In this document: positions 18,260-26,443 of the stretch, piece by piece
How positions within the stretch are numbered: the first letter of the stretch is position 1
Layout: the number at the start of each line of letters is the position of its first letter
Assembly (NCBI GenBank): GCA_037045355.1
Contig: JBAOHO010000009.1
Span: 62,001-126,000, forward strand
Origin: Candidatus Nanopelagicales bacterium
Lineage (GTDB): Bacteria; Actinomycetota; Actinomycetes; S36-B12; GCA-2699445
Reading direction: 5' to 3'
DNA length: 64,000 nucleotides
Translations under genes and position numbers: made by a program
Notes under the pieces: generated by a model
Seen by the model: the letters and a program-made list of their open reading frames with translations, nothing else
Told to the model about the DNA's origin: nothing
The model's database searches: none

Positions 18260-18967
18260 CTACGCGGGACGCTCGCTGAACGCGACGGACGCCGCACGGC
18301 GGGCCAGGGGTCGCAGGTGAGTGACGGCGGCGGGCAGCGGAATCGAGCGACGCTGCGCGAGATCCCCGGCGATCGAGGTGAGCCACCAGACCCGCAGGGC
18401 GGCGTCCGCCACTTGTGCGGCTTCCGGAGGGAAGCGAGGAGGAGGGACCGGGCCGGTGAAGTCGCGGAAGGCGGCGATAGCGGCGAGGGCCCGTTCGTCG
18501 GTGGGTAGGCCGGTCAGGGTGGCGGTGACCTCGGCCATCGCTTCTCTCATCAATCCCCGAGCCTCGCGAAGTGTCCCCAGCGGCAGGATCGAGTCGGGCG
18601 TCGGGGTCGACTCGACGGCGACCCACGCCGCCACGATGTCGGGCATCGCCGTGACCGGCACCACCGTCACCGCGCCGGAATCGGTCACCAGGGCGAGCCC
18701 CGCGGCCACCGCTGCCTTGCTCACTTCCGCCGGGCCGGGCAGTCCCAAGGGATCACCGGGTTCCACGTAGCGGATGTGCAGGCAACGTACCTGTCGCCGG
18801 CGCAGCGCACCGAGAGCCAACGGCCAGGTAGTGCCGTGCTCACCCGGGAAGGTCACGCGGCCGCGCACATGCTCGGTGGCCATGTCGGGGCTGACGCAGC
18901 CGCACAGCGTCGCGTTGAGCCACCAGGTCAGTTCGCCGGCTGCCACGACTCGACCGATCGCGATCAT
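18260..18967 (-). CDS. Hypothetical actinobacterial protein
   Basis: A 235-residue protein without recognisable domains, signal peptide or membrane segment. The first half alternates hydrophobic strands with an RCLHIRYVEPGDPLGLPGPAEV stretch. The second half is Ala/Leu-rich and helical, with PRFPPEAAQVADAALRVWWL near the end. Codon use and GC content match the neighbours, and a clean ATG starts the frame, so it is probably real. It is upstream of serB on the same strand, with 35 bases between, and may be cotranscribed with it. I do not recognise a function. Confidence 0.7.
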   Translation of the reverse strand: MIAIGRVVAAGELTWWLNATLCGCVSPDMATEHVRGRVTFPGEHGTTWPLALGALRRRQVRCLHIRYVEPGDPLGLPGPAEVSKAAVAAGLALVTDSGAVTVVPVTAMPDIVAAWVAVESTPTPDSILPLGTLREARGLMREAMAEVTATLTGLPTDERALAAIAAFRDFTGPVPPPRFPPEAAQVADAALRVWWLTSIAGDLAQRRSIPLPAAVTHLRPLARRAASVAFSERPA

Positions 18968-19104
18968 CGGTCACCTGGTTCACCGAGTGGCCAGTTGTCC
19001 CGCACGGGCCGAACCCTAGTCCTGATCGGGTCCTCGGCGGAGCGAACGCCCGCCCGCGCCCGTTCCGGCTGCCCGGGCAGGTGGAGGCCCGGTAAGGTTC
19101 CAGC

Positions 19105-19887
19105 GTGGCAGTAGTCGTGCGGGCCGTCGGTGCCACTGTCCAGCGCGGGGATCGCGACATCGTCGACAACGTCACCTGGACCGTCGAGACCGGACAGCGC
19201 TGGGTCATCCTCGGTCCCAACGGCGCCGGTAAGACCTCGCTGATGGACATCCTGGCCACCACCTCTCATCCCACCAGCGGCAGTGTCGAGATCCTCGGCG
19301 AGCCGCTGGGCTTGACGGACGTCTTCGGACTCCGCTCGGCGATCGGGGTCGTGTCCACTCGGACGACCGCCCGCATTCCCGAGCGGGAGTCGGTCCTGGA
19401 TGTGGTCATGACCGCGGGCTGGGCCATCGCCGGCCGCTTCCGCGAACGTTATGACCCGGTCGACGTCGATCGCGCCCATGCGATGCTCGAGACCATGGGA
19501 ATCGGTCATCTGGCCATCCGCCGGTTCGGGACGTTGTCCGACGGCGAACAGAAGCGGGCTCTGGTCGCCCGGGCCCTGTTCCCCGACCCCGAGTTGCTGC
19601 TCCTCGACGAGCCCGCCGCCGGTCTCGATCTCGGCTCCCGCGAAGGGCTGGTCGAGCGATTGGGGCACCTCGCCGCAGATCCGGACGCTCCGGTACAGGT
19701 GATGATCACCCACCACGTCGAGGAGATCCCCCCGGGTTACACGCACGCCATGTTGATGCGGTACGGAACGGTGCTGGAGCAAGGTGAGATCGATCTGGTC
19801 CTCACCGACGAGAACCTCACCCGCACTTTCGATGTCGAGTTGTCGGTGCGCCGGGTTTTCAACCGCTACTGGGCGTTCGCCACGTAG
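19105..19887 (+). CDS. Orphan ABC-type ATPase
   Basis: A 260-residue single ABC ATPase domain with no permease nearby. Walker A is GPNGAGKTS, the signature region is degenerate (TLSDGEQKR instead of LSGGQ), and Walker B is LLLLDEPAAGLD. The switch histidine is in MITHHVEEI. It resembles the ModF/YheS-side group of iron or molybdate importer-like ATPases found without a permease in actinobacteria. It starts at a GTG about 18 bases after a gtaagg run. The NfeD and SPFH genes follow on the same strand. The role is unclear. Confidence 0.85.
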   Translation: MAVVVRAVGATVQRGDRDIVDNVTWTVETGQRWVILGPNGAGKTSLMDILATTSHPTSGSVEILGEPLGLTDVFGLRSAIGVVSTRTTARIPERESVLDVVMTAGWAIAGRFRERYDPVDVDRAHAMLETMGIGHLAIRRFGTLSDGEQKRALVARALFPDPELLLLDEPAAGLDLGSREGLVERLGHLAADPDAPVQVMITHHVEEIPPGYTHAMLMRYGTVLEQGEIDLVLTDENLTRTFDVELSVRRVFNRYWAFAT

Positions 19888-19919
19888 TGGTGGGAGTCGA
19901 GCCGACGTAGGCTGACGTC

Positions 19920-20345
19920 ATGGAGCCGTGGACCTTCTGGGTGATCGCCGCGCTGGTGCTCGGCATCGCAGAGGTCGTCACCGGCGGCGCCTTGGTCCTG
20001 GGCATGGTGGGCGTGGGGGCGTTGGCTGGGGGATTGACCGCGGCCTTGACGGGCAGCGAGTGGGCTCCGTGGTTGGTCTTCGCGGTCGTCAGCGCAGCCA
20101 TGATCGGCGTGGTGCGCCCCATCGCTCGCCGCCACATGGCTGTTCCTCGGGAACTTCGCTCCGGGGCGGCGGCGCTGGTCGGCGCGGACGCCAAGGTGCT
20201 GAGCGAGGTCACCGCCGACGATGGGCGCGTGAAGCTCGCCGGCGAGGTGTGGAGCGCCCGCTCCTTCGACGGCAGCACCGTCTACCCCGAGGGCGCCACA
20301 GTTCAGGTACTGCAGATCGAAGGCGCCACGGCACTCGTCGCCTGA
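19920..20345 (+). CDS. NfeD-like membrane protein (short form)
   Basis: A 141-residue protein. Two or three hydrophobic segments occupy residues 5-72. A soluble C-terminal OB-fold-like NfeD domain follows (ALVGADAKVLSEV...GEVWSARSFDGSTVYPEGATVQVLQIEGATALV). Short NfeD proteins partner with SPFH/stomatin proteins, and such a protein is encoded 15 bases downstream. The pair is thought to organise membrane microdomains or quality control. The N-terminal serine protease domain of long NfeD proteins is absent. Confidence 0.9.
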   Translation: MEPWTFWVIAALVLGIAEVVTGGALVLGMVGVGALAGGLTAALTGSEWAPWLVFAVVSAAMIGVVRPIARRHMAVPRELRSGAAALVGADAKVLSEVTADDGRVKLAGEVWSARSFDGSTVYPEGATVQVLQIEGATALVA

Positions 20346-20360
20346 CGTAGGAGGAACGAC

Positions 20361-21260
20361 ATGACCCTTCCGGTCGGACCGGTGATCAGCGCACTGATCG
20401 TGCTGATCGTCATCATCACCTTGGCGAAGACCATTCGGATCGTGCCCCAGGCGCGGGCCGGAATCGTGGAGCGCCTGGGTCGCTACCACCGCACCCTCAA
20501 TGCCGGGCTCAGCATCGTGATCCCGTTCGTCGACCGGCTCAAGCCGTTGATCGATCTACGTGAGCAGGTGGTGTCCTTCCCACCTCAGCCCGTCATCACC
20601 GAAGACAACCTGGTGGTCCAGATCGACACGGTGATCTACTTCTCTGTGATCGACCCGAAGTCGGCCACGTACGAGATCGAGGATTACATCCGAGGGGTCG
20701 AGCAACTGACGGTCACGACCTTGCGCAACGTCGTCGGAGGTATGGACCTCGAGCGCACGTTGACCTCCCGCGAGGAGATCAACATGGCGCTGCGGGGAGT
20801 CCTGGACGAAGCCACTGGCAAGTGGGGGATTCGGGTCAACCGGGTTGAGTTGAAGTCGATCGACCCGCCGCCCTCCGTGCAGGAATCGATGGAGAAGCAG
20901 ATGAAGGCCGAACGCGACAAGCGTGCGGCGATCCTCAATGCCGAAGGCGCGAAGCAGTCGGCGATCCTGACCGCCCAGGGCGCCCGGGAGTCATCGGTGC
21001 TCACCGCCGAGGGTGAGGCCCAGGCACGTGTGCTGCGCGCGAATGCCGAGGCGGAGTCCATCCGACGCATCGTCGAGTCGATCAAGGAGTCCGACATCGA
21101 CCAGCGAGTGCTCGCCTACCAGTACCTTCAGTCACTGCCGACGATCGCGAACGGCACGGCCAGCAAGGTCTGGGTGGTCCCCGCCGAACTCAGCAAGGCC
21201 ATGGCTGCACTCGGTGGCGCCTTCGGCGACTCAGGGGAGCCCTCGTCGCCACCATCGTGA
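20361..21260 (+). CDS. SPFH/stomatin-type membrane protein
   Basis: A 299-residue protein with one N-terminal membrane anchor (VISALIVLIVIITLAKTI). It is followed by a Band 7/SPFH domain starting RIVPQARAGIVERLGRYHRTLNAG and a helical Ala/Glu-rich stretch containing KAERDKRAAILNAEGAKQSAIL. It closely follows the paraslipin/stomatin plan and oligomerises at the membrane. A good aggaggaac ribosome-binding site precedes the ATG. It pairs with the NfeD gene just upstream. The end overlaps the next gene by four bases (GTGA). Confidence 0.94.
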   Translation: MTLPVGPVISALIVLIVIITLAKTIRIVPQARAGIVERLGRYHRTLNAGLSIVIPFVDRLKPLIDLREQVVSFPPQPVITEDNLVVQIDTVIYFSVIDPKSATYEIEDYIRGVEQLTVTTLRNVVGGMDLERTLTSREEINMALRGVLDEATGKWGIRVNRVELKSIDPPPSVQESMEKQMKAERDKRAAILNAEGAKQSAILTAQGARESSVLTAEGEAQARVLRANAEAESIRRIVESIKESDIDQRVLAYQYLQSLPTIANGTASKVWVVPAELSKAMAALGGAFGDSGEPSSPPS

Positions 21261-22042
21261 CCGACCCGGCCGATGTCAGGCTGCGGGACTACACGGACTT
21301 GACCGACGTTGCCCTGCGCCGGGTCCGCGAACCCCGAGAGGGCCTGTTCATGGCCGAGAGCCTCGCGGTCATCGAGAGGGCTCTGGAGGTCGGCTATCGG
21401 CCGCGTTCGGTGCTGACCGGTGAGCGATGGCTGCCTGACGTGGCCGCTGTGCTCGCTACGTACGACAGTGATGCGCCGGTCCTGGTGGCCGAACCTGCGG
21501 TGCTCGCCCGGACCACCGGGTTCCGCATGCACCGAGGTCCCATGGCTGCGATGGCGCGCCGGGAACTGCCGTCGGTGGCGGAGGTTCTCGCGGGGGCCCG
21601 ACTGGTGCTGGTCCTCGGGGGACTGGTGGACCACACCAATGTGGGGGCGGCATTCCGGTCCGCGGCCGCGCTGGGTGTCGATGCGGTCCTGGTCACGCAG
21701 GACTGCGCCGACCCGCTGTACCGCAGGGCCGTGCGGGTGTCGATGGGAACGGTGTTCTCCCTGCCGTGGACCCGCACCGGGGAGTGGGTCGGCGATCTGG
21801 CGGGATTCCGGACCTTGGCGCTCACTCCGGCGCCTGACGCGGTCCCTCTGACGAGTGTCCTGCCGCAGCCCGGACCCACGGCGCTGATCGTCGGGACCGA
21901 GGGCGCGGGCTTACCCGCGCAGATCCAGCGGGAGGCCGACCTCCGGGTCCGGATACCGATGGCCCACGACATCGACTCGCTCAACGTGGCCGCTGCCGTC
22001 GCGGTCGCGGTGCATTGGCTGGCGCACGAGCCTGGCACCTGA
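21257..22042 (+). CDS. SpoU/TrmH-family RNA 2'-O-methyltransferase
   Basis: A 261-residue SPOUT enzyme. An N-terminal substrate-binding domain (FMAESLAVIERALEVGYRPRSVL) precedes the knotted catalytic domain. Its three motifs are VLVLGGLVDHTNVGAAFRSA, ALIVGTEGAGLP and DSLNVAAAVAVAVHWL. It uses S-adenosylmethionine to methylate a ribose in rRNA or tRNA; the target nucleotide cannot be read from sequence. It starts at a GTG overlapping the SPFH stop. Confidence 0.92.
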   Translation: MTDPADVRLRDYTDLTDVALRRVREPREGLFMAESLAVIERALEVGYRPRSVLTGERWLPDVAAVLATYDSDAPVLVAEPAVLARTTGFRMHRGPMAAMARRELPSVAEVLAGARLVLVLGGLVDHTNVGAAFRSAAALGVDAVLVTQDCADPLYRRAVRVSMGTVFSLPWTRTGEWVGDLAGFRTLALTPAPDAVPLTSVLPQPGPTALIVGTEGAGLPAQIQREADLRVRIPMAHDIDSLNVAAAVAVAVHWLAHEPGT

Positions 22043-22095
22043 TCAGCGCGCCGACGGTGGCAGACTGCCAGCAGTCCGAACAGGAGGGTTTGATC

Positions 22096-22569
22096 ATGGC
22101 CGAGTTCGAGATCCAGCAGATCGAGGCGGTGCCCGCCGCCGTCATCCACGCCGAGGTCCCCATGGGCGAGATCACCGGCTTCTACGATCGGGCGTTCCCC
22201 AGGCTCATGGCCGCGATCGCTGCGCAAGGGGCGACCCCCGCTGGCGCGCCGTTCGGGTTGTATCCGCGCATGCCCGGCGACACGATCGAGATCGTCGCGG
22301 GGATTCCCATCGACCGCCCCATCGTGGCCGACGGTGAGGTCGAGCCGTACGAACTTCCCGGCGGACGGGCGATTGTCGCCATGCACATCGGTCCCTACGA
22401 CACCCTCGCCGACACCTACCACCGGATCTGGCAATGGGCCTCTGGCGAAGGCCTCACCATGGGCGAGCTGATGTGGGAGTCGTATCTGACCGATCCCGGC
22501 GACGGCAGCGACCCGGCCACATGGGCGACCCAGATCGTCTGGCCCGTCGCGGGCGGATCGAGCCAGTAA
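22096..22569 (+). CDS. GyrI-like / effector-binding domain protein
   Basis: A 157-residue stand-alone GyrI-like (bacterial transcription activator effector-binding) domain without a DNA-binding part. Visible family features are the strand pattern FEIQQIEAVPAAVIHAEVP, the LYPRMPGDTIEIVAGIP segment and the GPYDTLADTYHRIWQWAS motif. Such proteins bind small hydrophobic ligands, and some hydrolyse or sequester toxic compounds. The start at the ATG 22096 follows a caggagggt site. The longer open frame upstream overlaps the methyltransferase gene. Confidence 0.85.
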   Translation: MAEFEIQQIEAVPAAVIHAEVPMGEITGFYDRAFPRLMAAIAAQGATPAGAPFGLYPRMPGDTIEIVAGIPIDRPIVADGEVEPYELPGGRAIVAMHIGPYDTLADTYHRIWQWASGEGLTMGELMWESYLTDPGDGSDPATWATQIVWPVAGGSSQ

Positions 22570-22633
22570 GGTCCCGGAGCCACATCAGGGCTGGGGCCAC
22601 GACAGGATGGTTCCACTGGATGAGGGGAGACCT

Positions 22634-23173
22634 ATGTCGGCGGACATGACGCAGACTCGTGGCGGTTGGCTGTCGGACGACGCCATGCAACAGGCTCGTG
22701 ACCAATTGCCGCTGATCTACATCGACGCGATTCCGGTGCGGGTGGATGACCGCGGCCTTGTGACGTCGATCGGGCTGTTGTTGGCGGCCGGCCGTACCGG
22801 CATGCTCGAACGCAAGTTCGTGTCCGGTCGGGTGCAGAAGGGCGAGCGGGTGCGCGATGCCTTGCTGCGCCACTTGGAGAAGGACCTCGGTCCCCTCGCC
22901 CTACCGCGTATCCCACCGGAGCCGCAGCCGTTCACGGTCATCGAGTACTTCCCCGACCCCGACGTCACGGGATTCGTCGACGAGCGGCATCACGCCGTGT
23001 CACTGGCGTACGTGGTTCCGGTGGCGGGGGAATGCCGCCCATCCCAGCAGGCTCTGGATCTGTCCTGGCTCACCCCGATGGAGGCATTCAGCGCCGACGT
23101 CCTGGTGGAGTTGCCGGGAGGTCGGGACCGTGTGCTGCGCATGGCCATGGCTCACTGTGGTGTGCTGCCGTGA
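22634..23173 (+). CDS. DUF4916 NUDIX-like protein
   Basis: A 179-residue protein of the actinobacterial DUF4916 group, distant from classical NUDIX hydrolases. Segments typical of the family are GWLSDDAMQQARDQLPLIYIDAIPVRVDD, KGERVRDALLRHLEKDLGPLALPRIP and HAVSLAYVVPV. A strict NUDIX box is not evident, so catalysis is doubtful. The start at 22634 follows gaggggaga. The gene ends in a GTGA overlap with pta, so the two are coupled. Confidence 0.85.
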   Translation: MSADMTQTRGGWLSDDAMQQARDQLPLIYIDAIPVRVDDRGLVTSIGLLLAAGRTGMLERKFVSGRVQKGERVRDALLRHLEKDLGPLALPRIPPEPQPFTVIEYFPDPDVTGFVDERHHAVSLAYVVPVAGECRPSQQALDLSWLTPMEAFSADVLVELPGGRDRVLRMAMAHCGVLP

Positions 23174-25263
23174 CCGGACCGACCGTCATCTACGTCGCAT
23201 CGCTCGAGCCCGAGAGTGGCAAGTCCCTGGTCAGTTTCGGTGCGATGGAAGTCGCCGCGACCGCCAGCGGCCGTGTGGGGTACTTCCGGCCCGTGATCGC
23301 GAAGTCGCCCGAACGTGATCGGGTCATCGAGATGATGCGCAGCCGGTTCCGGCTGGCCCAGGACTACGAGGAGTCGTACGGCGTCACGACCGAGGACACC
23401 CGAGGGCTGGGCGAGAGTGTCGACCCGGCGCTCGTCCACGCCATTCTCGCCAAGTTCGAGGTCCTGGCGCGCTCCTGCGATGTCGTGGTGGTCGAGGGGA
23501 CCGACTACACCGGTGCGTCGGCTGCATTCGAATTCGCACTCAACTCCGAGATCGCAGCGCACCTGGGTGCGAGTTGTGTCATCGTCGCTCGCGCTCACGC
23601 TCACCGGCCCGACCAACTCGGCGGGGTGCTGTCGGCTGCGAGTTCCAGCCTGGCTGAACGCCATGTCCCGATCGTTGGATTCGTCGTCAATCGGGTGCCG
23701 GCCGACGAACTCGAAGAGTTCCGGGCCCGTGTCGACACCCGGACCGATGCACCCATCTGGTTCATGGTCGAAGAGCCCGCACTGGGGCACGTGACCATGG
23801 GAGACCTCGCGGCTGAACTCGGGGCGGAAGTGATCGCTGGTGACGCGGAAGCCATGACGCGTGACATCCACCGAATCGTGGTGGCGGCCATGACCCTGCC
23901 GCATTTGATGCGCAGACTCGAACCGCATGCGCTGCTGGTCACCCCCGGTGACCGCGCTGATGTGATCCTGATGGCCGAGGCCGCGCAGTTCAGTTCCGGA
24001 TATCCACCGATCGCGGGCCTGCTGCTGACCGGTGGCTACCGACCCGACGACGAGGTGCTGCGCCTGACGCATGGGCTTGGTGAGTCATCCCTACCGATCC
24101 TGCTGACCGAGCGCGACACCTACGAGACCGTCGATCTCGTGTCGCGAGCCCGGGGAAGTCTTGAATCCGGAGACGAACGTCGTCTGGCGACCGGCCTGCG
24201 CCTGTTCGAGGACAGCGTTGATTTCGACAACCTGGTCGAGCGGGTTCGCAGTACGAGATCCAGCACCGTGACTCCGGTGATGTTCGAGCGTCAGTTGATG
24301 ACACGGGCCCGGGAGGATCGCCGCCGCATCGTGTTGCCCGAGGGTGACGACGACCGCATCCTGATCGCCGCGGACCGACTGCTGCGGCGCGATGTCGTGT
24401 CCTTGGTCATTCTCGGGAATCCCGAAGAGATCCTCGATCGCGCGCATGGCCTGGGGCTGGATCTGTCCAGCATCGAGATCCGCGATCCCCGCATGGATCC
24501 GGACATCGACGAGTTCGCGGAAGTGATTCTCGAGGCCCGGCGTCACCGCGGAATGTCGGCGCAGACCGCGCACGATCTCGCCTCGGACCCTTCGTGGTTC
24601 GGCACCTTGATGGTGCACACCGGGGCCGCGGACGGGATGGTCAGTGGAGCCACCCACACGACCGCCGATACCGTCAGACCCGCGCTGCAGATCATCCGCA
24701 CCGCGCCCGGCACGTCCGTGGTCTCCAGCGTGTTCCTGATGGCATTGCCCGACCGGGTGCTCGTGTTCGGCGATTGTGCCGTGGTGCCCGACCCTTCCGC
24801 CGAGCAGTTGGCCGACATCGCGCTGTCATCGGCAGCGACGGCGAAGTCCTTCGGGATCGATCCCTACGTTGCGATGTTGTCGTACTCGACGGGATCGTCA
24901 GGGGCCGGCGCCGATGTCGACAAGGTCAGCGCGGCGACGGCGCTGGTGAGGGAGCGTGATCCGGCACTGATGGTCGAAGGACCGATCCAATACGACGCCG
25001 CGGTCGATCCCGCGGTCGCGATCGCGAAACTGCCGCAGTCCCCGGTGGCCGGGCGGGCGACCGTCTTGGTCTTCCCCGACCTCAACACCGGCAACAACAC
25101 CTACAAGGCCGTCCAACGATCCGCCGGAGCCGTGGCCATCGGCCCCGTCCTGCAGGGGTTGCGACTACCCGTCAACGACCTCAGTCGCGGCGCGACAGTC
25201 GACGACATCGTGAACACGGTTGTCATCACGGCCATCCAGGCGCAGTCATCGGGGCGGGCCTGA
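23170..25263 (+). CDS. pta: Phosphate acetyltransferase (long form)
   Basis: A 697-residue enzyme converting acetyl-CoA and phosphate to acetyl phosphate and CoA. The N-terminal third is a P-loop-like domain (YVASLEPESGKSLVSFG) followed by a DRTGG-type domain. The C-terminal catalytic PTA domain runs from about residue 370, with LPEGDDDRILIAADRLL, GMVSGATHTTADTVRPALQI and FPDLNTGNNTYKAVQRSAG. It starts at a GTG overlapping the DUF4916 stop and overlaps ackA at TGATG, forming the usual acetate overflow and activation operon. Confidence 0.96.
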   Translation: MTGPTVIYVASLEPESGKSLVSFGAMEVAATASGRVGYFRPVIAKSPERDRVIEMMRSRFRLAQDYEESYGVTTEDTRGLGESVDPALVHAILAKFEVLARSCDVVVVEGTDYTGASAAFEFALNSEIAAHLGASCVIVARAHAHRPDQLGGVLSAASSSLAERHVPIVGFVVNRVPADELEEFRARVDTRTDAPIWFMVEEPALGHVTMGDLAAELGAEVIAGDAEAMTRDIHRIVVAAMTLPHLMRRLEPHALLVTPGDRADVILMAEAAQFSSGYPPIAGLLLTGGYRPDDEVLRLTHGLGESSLPILLTERDTYETVDLVSRARGSLESGDERRLATGLRLFEDSVDFDNLVERVRSTRSSTVTPVMFERQLMTRAREDRRRIVLPEGDDDRILIAADRLLRRDVVSLVILGNPEEILDRAHGLGLDLSSIEIRDPRMDPDIDEFAEVILEARRHRGMSAQTAHDLASDPSWFGTLMVHTGAADGMVSGATHTTADTVRPALQIIRTAPGTSVVSSVFLMALPDRVLVFGDCAVVPDPSAEQLADIALSSAATAKSFGIDPYVAMLSYSTGSSGAGADVDKVSAATALVRERDPALMVEGPIQYDAAVDPAVAIAKLPQSPVAGRATVLVFPDLNTGNNTYKAVQRSAGAVAIGPVLQGLRLPVNDLSRGATVDDIVNTVVITAIQAQSSGRA

Positions 25264-26417
25264 TGCTTGTCCTGGTCATCAACGCCGGATCGTCGTCACT
25301 GAAGTACGCGCTGGTCGATCCCGAGACCGGGGAGCGCAGTCTGAGCGGCCTGGTGGAGCGCATCGGTGAGCCGGGAGCGCCGGTGTCCGATCATCGACAG
25401 GCTTTCGGTGAGTTGCGATCCTCGCTCGCTGCTGCCGGTGCCACTCCGGCCGCGGTAGGGCATCGAGTCGTCCACGGTGGCGACCATTTCACCGCGCCCG
25501 CGTTGATCGATGACGCAGTGGTGGCGGCCATCGAACAGTGCGTCCCCCTGGCGCCGCTGCACAACCCGGCGGCGCTCGCGGGGATCAATGCGGCTCGTGC
25601 GGAGTTCCCGGATCTGCCTCAGGTGGCGGTGTTCGACACGGCGTTCCACACGACCATTCCGGACGCTGCCCGCTACTACGCACTGGATCCGGAGCTCGCC
25701 CGCGCCCACCACCTGCGCCGGTACGGCTTTCATGGGACCTCGCACCAGTACGTCGCCGATCGCGCGGCACGCGTGCTCGATCGACCGATCGAGGAGCTGA
25801 ACATCGTGTCGTTGCACCTTGGCAATGGAGCCAGCGCCTGCGCCATCCGCGGAGGAATCAGTGTCGAAACCTCCATGGGGACCACGCCACTGGAGGGGCT
25901 CATCATGGGCACTCGCAGTGGTGACGTCGACCCTGCGATCCCGCTGATGCTCGTTCGTGCCGGCATGACCGTCGACGAGGTGGATGAGCTGCTCAACAAG
26001 CGGTCCGGGCTGCGCGCGCTGTGTGGGGACAACGACATGCGGATCATTCACGAGCGCGCCGAACAGGGTGATGCCGCGGCCGACCTGGCGCGGGAGATGT
26101 TCGCCCACCGGTTGCGCAAGTACCTCGGCGCCTATCTGGCGGTGCTCGGCGAAGTCGATGCCGTGGTGTTCACCGCCGGGATCGGAGAACACGACTGGTG
26201 GACCCGGGAAAGGGTCTGCAGTGACCTGGAGCCGCTCGGCATCGGCATCGACGTGACCGCCAATCGGGCTGCCGACCCGGGGGTGATCAGTCGCAGGGGG
26301 ACACCCGTCACCGTCATGGTGGTGCCGACCGACGAGGAGCGCGCCATCGCCGAACAGACTGCCGGCCGCCTGACCGACGCGGCCAGGACAACGACTCCAG
26401 CGGACACACAGGGTTAA
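25263..26417 (+). CDS. ackA: Acetate kinase
   Basis: A 384-residue ASKHA-fold kinase interconverting acetate plus ATP with acetyl phosphate plus ADP. Diagnostic motifs are VLVINAGSSSLKY at the start, VGHRVVHGG, RYGFHGTSHQYV, VSLHLGNGASACAI and VFTAGIGEHD. It is coupled to pta. The last codons and the stop lie within the first copy of a 17-base tandem duplication, so the second copy contributes a duplicate TAA just outside the gene. Confidence 0.96.
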   Translation: MLVLVINAGSSSLKYALVDPETGERSLSGLVERIGEPGAPVSDHRQAFGELRSSLAAAGATPAAVGHRVVHGGDHFTAPALIDDAVVAAIEQCVPLAPLHNPAALAGINAARAEFPDLPQVAVFDTAFHTTIPDAARYYALDPELARAHHLRRYGFHGTSHQYVADRAARVLDRPIEELNIVSLHLGNGASACAIRGGISVETSMGTTPLEGLIMGTRSGDVDPAIPLMLVRAGMTVDEVDELLNKRSGLRALCGDNDMRIIHERAEQGDAAADLAREMFAHRLRKYLGAYLAVLGEVDAVVFTAGIGEHDWWTRERVCSDLEPLGIGIDVTANRAADPGVISRRGTPVTVMVVPTDEERAIAEQTAGRLTDAARTTTPADTQG

Positions 26418-26434
26418 CGGACACACAGGGTTAA
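26401..26434 (+). repeat. Perfect 17-base tandem duplication over the ackA stop codon
   Basis: The unit cggacacacagggttaa occurs twice without mismatch (26401-26417 and 26418-26434). The first copy ends with the ackA TAA stop. The second lies in the 26-base gap before miaB. It is a simple short duplication of the kind made by replication slippage. Confidence 0.95.
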
Positions 26435-26443
26435 ACTGACGCA

